Source: Pirellulaceae bacterium (GTDB lineage Bacteria > Planctomycetota > Planctomycetia > Pirellulales > Pirellulaceae). Taken from it: a DNA stretch of 46,095 bases. Of the stretch, positions 42,322-46,095 are shown one piece after another (the stretch's first letter is position 1; each line of letters starts with the position of its first letter). A program made the translations under genes and the position numbers. Below the pieces are notes generated by a model. It did no database searches, had not been told where the DNA came from, and worked only from the letters and a program-made list of their open reading frames with translations. The stretch covers positions 1 to 46,095 of the forward strand of contig JADHUC010000047.1 of NCBI GenBank assembly GCA_016784735.1, in the 5' to 3' direction.

Positions 42322-43146
42322 TCACAGAAAGACGTCGGGCAGCAGTTTCGCGCTGGGGACTACGGAATACTGGGTAAGATCGCTCACACCGTCGTCGGCC
42401 AGCACTTCTTCATCCACGAAGAACTGGCCGGTGCACTTCCGGCTGTCGCGCAAGAGGATCGAGTGAGCGGCGGCAGCCATGATTTCGGGTTTGCGTGATC
42501 GACGGAAGGCATCCTCGCCCATCATGTTTCGCACTGCCGACGTGGCGATGAACGTCTTGGGCCACAATGCGTTGACGGCCACACCCTGCGGGCGCAGTTC
42601 CTCGGCCATTCCCAGCACACACATACTCATGCCGTACTTGGACATGGCGTAGGCCGGATACGGCGCGAACCATTTCGCTTCCATGTTCAACGGTGGAGCA
42701 ATACTAAGTATGTGCGAGTTAGCCGCCCTCACCAAATGCGGCAGACACGCTTGCGACGTCATGAACGTGCCCCGCACGTTGACCGCGTGCATCAGGTCGA
42801 ATCGTTTCATCGGCGTATCGGCCGTGCCCGCCAGAAAAATCGCGCCGGCGTTGTTGACCAGGATGTCGATTCCACCGAAGTGTTCGGCCGCTTGCTCTAC
42901 CGCCGCTCGCACCTGGTCTTCGAAGCGGATGTCCATGGGGCAAGCCAGCCCTCTGCCGCCAGCGGCCTCGATTTCATCGACCGCCGTGTAAATCGTGCCC
43001 GGGAGCTTCGGATGCGGCTCCACGGTTTTCGCAGCCACCGCGATATTCGCTCCGTCTGCGGCCGCACGCAGCGAGATCGCTTTCCCGATGCCTCGACCGG
43101 CGCCCGTAATGAACAGGGTCTTCTGCTTGAGAGATTGTGTTTCCAT
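42322..43146 (-). CDS. Short-chain dehydrogenase, HSDL2-like
   Basis: 274 residues. The Rossmann motif TGAGRGIG (14-21), NNAG, and the active-site Tyr-Lys in YAMSK are all present. The segment SIAPPLNMEAKWFAPY followed by MSKYGMSMCVLGMAEEL closely resembles HSDL2-type SDRs, which are found in fatty-acid or sterol-related settings. It probably oxidises a hydroxyacyl substrate with NAD(P). It is the first gene of the minus-strand SDR-thiolase-HAD/ECH set, 64 bases before the thiolase, and divergent from the transporter gene with a foldback repeat between. Confidence 0.87.
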   Translation of the reverse strand: METQSLKQKTLFITGAGRGIGKAISLRAAADGANIAVAAKTVEPHPKLPGTIYTAVDEIEAAGGRGLACPMDIRFEDQVRAAVEQAAEHFGGIDILVNNAGAIFLAGTADTPMKRFDLMHAVNVRGTFMTSQACLPHLVRAANSHILSIAPPLNMEAKWFAPYPAYAMSKYGMSMCVLGMAEELRPQGVAVNALWPKTFIATSAVRNMMGEDAFRRSRKPEIMAAAAHSILLRDSRKCTGQFFVDEEVLADDGVSDLTQYSVVPSAKLLPDVFL

Positions 43147-43175
43147 CTTCGTGCCGCCAAGCGATTCGAGTCACT

Positions 43176-43222
43176 GTGGGGCACGTTTCAAACGTGCCTG
43201 GCACGATGGAATCGTGCCCCAC
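43176..43222. repeat. Foldback repeat F with two internal hairpins, 47 bp
   Basis: GTGGGGCAC (43176-43184) pairs with GTGCCCCAC (43214-43222). Inside, CACGTTT/AAACGTG and GGCACGAT/ATCGTGCC each form their own stem. It lies in the divergent space between the SDR and transporter starts. Confidence 0.8.
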
Positions 43223-43287
43223 GAACAGTCCTAACGATTTGGGCTTACCTTGCATTCATCCTTGGACGTTACTATAAGGAGAACACG

Positions 43288-44844
43288 ATGACAAGCATGT
43301 CTGACTCTGATGCAACACGGGCAGGGCCATCACGAGTGCGGAGGACCGTGGGGTTCTGGCTGGGCCTGCTGCTCTTTGCGCTGCTACTGTCGGCGCCCGC
43401 ACCGGAAGGCATGACGCCGTCAGCACAACGGATGGCAGCAACGGTGGTCCTGATGGGCTGCTGGTGGGTCGGCGAATCGCTGCCGCTGGGCGTGACCGCG
43501 CTGGTTCCGCTCGTCGCCTATCCCATGCTCAGAATCATGCCATCCAAGGTGGTTGCGCCCAACTACACCAACCACTATGTGTTTCTTCTCCTGGGCGGAT
43601 TCTTCATCGCGCTGGCCATGCAGCGTTGGAACCTGCACACGCGGATCGCTTTGGGCATTATCCGGTTGGTCGGTGCCAGCGCCCGTAGGCTGGTCTTGGG
43701 ATTCATGCTGGCCACCGGATTCCTCTCGATGTGGATCTCGAACAGCGCCAGTGCGATGATGATGATGCCTATCGGGCTGGGGCTTGTCATCAAGATCGAA
43801 CAGATGCAAAGCAGAACCACCGCTCGTTCCGCGGCGAACTTCGGTGCCTGCATGATGTTGGGGATCGCCTATGCGGCCAACATCGGCGGCGTGGGGACGT
43901 TGGTGGGTACATTTCCCAACCTCGTCTTTGCCGGCATGTTCAAGGAACATTTTCCTGCGGCGCCGGAGATTACGTTCGTCGAGTGGCTCAAGGTGGGGTT
44001 GCCCTTCGCCGCCATGTTCATCCCAATCATGTGGGCGTGTATGGTGTTCGGTGTCTTGCCGATTCGCGGCAAAGTCGTCGAGAACGCGGGGGCCATCATT
44101 CGCAGTGAGATCGCCAAGTTGGGCAGGATGTGCCGAGGCGAGGCGCTGGTGCTGGCTGTCTTTGTTAATACGGCTCTTCTGTGGATTTTTCGAAGTGAAA
44201 TCCACATGGGAAGCCTTATCATACCCGGCTGGACCAATCTACTGGGCGTGGCGGACTACGTTCACGACGCGACCATTGCCATGGCCATGGGGATTCTCTG
44301 CTTTATCCTACCTGTAGACCGGAAAAACGGCGTCTCCCTGCTCGCGTGGGCCGACGCGAAGAAAGCTCCGTGGGACATCGTGCTTCTATTCGGCGGCGGA
44401 TTTGCCATCGCAGCGGGATTCGAGCATTCGGGGTTGACCGAGTGGATCGGGGGCCACTTGGGTGGACTCAGAGGAGTGCCGATTCCGATTATCATAGCGG
44501 CCATCGCGCTGTTGATGACGTTCCTGACGGAGGCGACCTCCAACACGGGCACAACCACGATGATGCTTCCCGTGCTGGCGGCGACTGCCGGAGCGCTGAA
44601 CGTCAATCCGCTGCTTCTGATGCTGCCGGCGACCATTTGCGCATCTTGCGCCTTCATGCTCCCGATCGCTACGCCACCGAACGCCATCGTTTTCGCCAGT
44701 GGCCGGGTCGGCCTTATTCAGATGGGAAAGACGGGTTTCTTGTTGAACCTCATCACAGTCCTCTTTGTGACCGCCTTCATCTACTTCTGGGTTGTGCCAG
44801 TGATGGGCATTTCCCTCACCGAGCCACCGGCTTGGATGAAGTAG
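43288..44844 (+). CDS. DASS/SLC13-family dicarboxylate:sodium symporter
   Basis: 518 residues from ATG 43288, with AAGGAG four to ten bases upstream; a longer frame from 42712 overlaps the SDR gene and is rejected. About eleven membrane segments and the two pseudo-symmetric substrate motifs of the family are seen: S151-N152-S153 in WISNSASAMMMMP (SNT is usual) and S418-N419-T420 in TSNTGTTTMMLPV, followed by CAFMLPIATPPNAIVFASG. Related proteins import succinate, malate, fumarate, citrate or sulfate with Na+. Its place beside acyl-CoA genes suggests the organic-acid substrate of that pathway. The TAG stop lies in foldback repeat E. Confidence 0.9.
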   Translation: MTSMSDSDATRAGPSRVRRTVGFWLGLLLFALLLSAPAPEGMTPSAQRMAATVVLMGCWWVGESLPLGVTALVPLVAYPMLRIMPSKVVAPNYTNHYVFLLLGGFFIALAMQRWNLHTRIALGIIRLVGASARRLVLGFMLATGFLSMWISNSASAMMMMPIGLGLVIKIEQMQSRTTARSAANFGACMMLGIAYAANIGGVGTLVGTFPNLVFAGMFKEHFPAAPEITFVEWLKVGLPFAAMFIPIMWACMVFGVLPIRGKVVENAGAIIRSEIAKLGRMCRGEALVLAVFVNTALLWIFRSEIHMGSLIIPGWTNLLGVADYVHDATIAMAMGILCFILPVDRKNGVSLLAWADAKKAPWDIVLLFGGGFAIAAGFEHSGLTEWIGGHLGGLRGVPIPIIIAAIALLMTFLTEATSNTGTTTMMLPVLAATAGALNVNPLLLMLPATICASCAFMLPIATPPNAIVFASGRVGLIQMGKTGFLLNLITVLFVTAFIYFWVVPVMGISLTEPPAWMK

Positions 44845-44921
44845 GTCCCGCTTGCCGAGCGGGACCTGATGGCTCTGACAAACCTCGGAATTCAAGGTCC
44901 CGCTCGGCAAGCGGGACCTAC
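44841..44921. repeat. Perfect foldback repeat E, 27-bp arms, between convergent genes
   Basis: Arms 44841-44867 and 44895-44921 are exact inverted copies, with a 27-base spacer. Each arm also folds internally (GTCCCGCT/AGCGGGAC). It contains the TAG stop of the transporter gene (44842-44844) and lies before the stop of the convergent ligase gene at 44967. A bidirectional terminator role is likely. Confidence 0.9.
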
Positions 44922-44966
44922 TTGTCGCACTCCACGGCCGGCTAAACGACGCGATTGGCCGCGCCG

Positions 44967-46095
44967 TCAGTTCTTTATCACCAGCGCATCGACCACGCGA
45001 ACTCCTTGACCTTCGGGATGCACCATCAGGGGATTGATGTCCAACTCGCGGATCTGATCCTCCAACTCCAGAGCCATGCGGCTCACGTTGACCAGTACGT
45101 CGGCTACCGCGTGAGTATCGGCTTTGGCCTTGCCGCGGGCACCTGCCAGCACCTTGAATCCCTTCGTCTGGCGCATCATCTCCAACGCGTCGTCCCGGCT
45201 GAGCGGCGCCACGCGCAACGATACGTCTTTCAGCACTTCGACGAAGACGCCGCCCAGACCGAACATGACGGTCGGTCCGAACAGTGGGTCGTTGTTGACT
45301 CCCACAATCACCTCGGCACCGTCGCCGACCCATTCATGGACGAGAACGCCGTTTACGCGAGCCGCGGGATTGTAGGCGCGTACGTTCTCGAGGACCTCGT
45401 TGTACGCACGTATGAGTTCGACCCGATTCTGTATGTTCAGCCTCAGTCCGCCGGCTTCGGTCTTGTGGAGGATATCGGGCGAGTCGATCTTCAGAACCAC
45501 TGGGTAGCCGATGGTCTCGGCAACCTGCACCGCCTCTCGCTCCGTCTTGGCAACGTCTTCTTTCGTGACCGGAATACCGTACAGGTGGAGCAACTCTTTG
45601 CTCTGATGTTCGGTGAGACTGCGATCGGCGCCGGCCAGCAAGGCAAGCGCCGCTTCGCGAGTCGTACTGCCCGGAGAGGAAGCGTCCTGGGGGCGCCCCT
45701 GAGCCAGACGCCCCTCGCGAAACTTGCTGTAGTTCATCAGCGACCCCATCGCCCGCACTGCTCTGACCGGCGATCGGTAGAACTGAACGCCTCCTTCGAC
45801 TAAGACCTTCAGGTTATCGCCCATCACGCGATCGCCCGCCGTCCACGCGACCGTCATGGGTTTCCGCGTACGTCGAGACATACGGACGATATCCTCGGCC
45901 ATCTGCCGCCCGGGCTCTCCAACGATCATCGTTACGACAATCACCAGAGCGTCGATGGCGGGACTTTCCACCATCACCTGAAGCACCTTTGAAAAGCCTT
46001 CAGCCTCGTTGAGTACTTGGGCGGTCACGTCGACGGGATTTAGCGCCGAACCGTACGCGGGGATCACATCCATGATGGCTTTTTGTGTCTTGGCA
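44967..46095 (-). CDS. NDP-forming acyl-CoA ligase (acetyl-CoA synthetase, ADP-forming type), 5' end outside the window
   Basis: 376 residues are visible; the frame stays open to the window edge (AKTQKAIMD), so the N-terminus is missing. What is seen starts with the succinyl-CoA-ligase-like domain (LNPVDVTAQVLNEAEG, IVMSRR-like VRMSRRTRKP). The ATP-grasp domain follows: STTREAALALLAGADRSLTE, LHLYGIPVTKE, YPVVLKIDSPDILHKTEAGGL, VNNDPLFGPTVMFGLGGVFVE and LDINPLMVHPEG. This class makes ATP (or uses it) while interconverting acyl-CoA and the free acid. Standing next to the dicarboxylate transporter it may activate the imported acid, or recover ATP from acetyl-CoA. It is convergent with the transporter and separated from it by repeat E. 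Confidence 0.88.
   Translation of the reverse strand, partial: AKTQKAIMDVIPAYGSALNPVDVTAQVLNEAEGFSKVLQVMVESPAIDALVIVVTMIVGEPGRQMAEDIVRMSRRTRKPMTVAWTAGDRVMGDNLKVLVEGGVQFYRSPVRAVRAMGSLMNYSKFREGRLAQGRPQDASSPGSTTREAALALLAGADRSLTEHQSKELLHLYGIPVTKEDVAKTEREAVQVAETIGYPVVLKIDSPDILHKTEAGGLRLNIQNRVELIRAYNEVLENVRAYNPAARVNGVLVHEWVGDGAEVIVGVNNDPLFGPTVMFGLGGVFVEVLKDVSLRVAPLSRDDALEMMRQTKGFKVLAGARGKAKADTHAVADVLVNVSRMALELEDQIRELDINPLMVHPEGQGVRVVDALVIKN

Noticed and set aside
43250..43278. TTGCAT-17-TATAAG promoter-like pair before the transporter
   Set aside because: Initiation would fall only about three bases before the ATG and would remove the AAGGAG site from the mRNA, so the match is probably chance.
42712..43287. 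N-terminal extension of the transporter gene by 192 residues
   Set aside because: It overlaps the SDR gene antisense and is Arg-rich. A good AAGGAG site precedes the ATG at 43288.
1..46095. CRISPR array, tRNA, rRNA or transposase genes
   Set aside because: No regularly spaced direct repeats, cloverleaf-like sequences, rRNA signatures or DDE/Y1 transposase frames were recognised. This is a reading by eye, so short tRNAs could be missed.

Overview
The window looks like a chromosomal segment of a planctomycete (Pirellulales-like) bacterium, probably from an environmental or metagenome assembly. The signs are moderate-to-high GC, a Tat-exported Gfo/Idh/MocA oxidoreductase, many secreted LamG, BNR, beta-propeller and GH5-like proteins, large two-domain acetyl-xylan-esterase-like hydrolases, a lone 1.2-kaa secretin, and many planctomycete-type intergenic foldback repeats. 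The taxonomic call is inference; there is no rRNA or marker gene here.

Left part (1-20 kb): a loose cluster of exported carbohydrate- and peptide-processing proteins. In order: a CDS tail, a Gfo/Idh/MocA oxidoreductase, argC, a secreted propeller-like protein, a fusion of a D-aminoacylase-like amidohydrolase with a class C beta-lactamase-like domain, a LamG/BNR protein, a Tat-type GH43-like propeller, a large CBM-plus-GH5-like protein, a second GH5-like protein on the minus strand, an internally deleted GH127 gene, a VWA protein and a double alpha/beta-hydrolase esterase.

Middle (20-34 kb): mostly housekeeping and hypothetical genes. These are 3-methyladenine DNA glycosylase, an orphan GspD-like secretin with a sigma70-like promoter and long leader, a GT87-like membrane protein, a YbaK-type deacylase, an orphan Eco57I/TaqI-type N6-adenine methylase, a TPR/SEC-C-like protein, ribD, a small membrane protein and a TylF-type methyltransferase.

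Right part (34-46 kb): a probable anaerobic acyl-CoA island. A BcrC/HgdB-type 2-hydroxyacyl-CoA dehydratase, its [4Fe-4S] activase and a metallo-beta-lactamase-fold hydrolase are tightly linked. After a DUF433/DUF5615 toxin-antitoxin-like pair and a small membrane protein comes a minus-strand SDR-thiolase-(HAD+ECH fusion) operon, a divergent DASS (SLC13) dicarboxylate transporter, and an NDP-forming acyl-CoA ligase that runs off the window. Together these could import an organic (di)acid, activate it with CoA, dehydrate or reduce it by ATP-driven radical chemistry, and beta-oxidise it to acetyl-CoA with ATP recovery. I find this the best candidate for an undescribed system; its substrate is unknown.

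The intergenic spaces carry at least eight long inverted-repeat (MITE/REP-like) elements of several families. Three sit just upstream of start codons with near-identical arm motifs, and three supply the TAG stop codon of the flanking gene. No tRNA, rRNA, CRISPR array or transposase gene was recognised.
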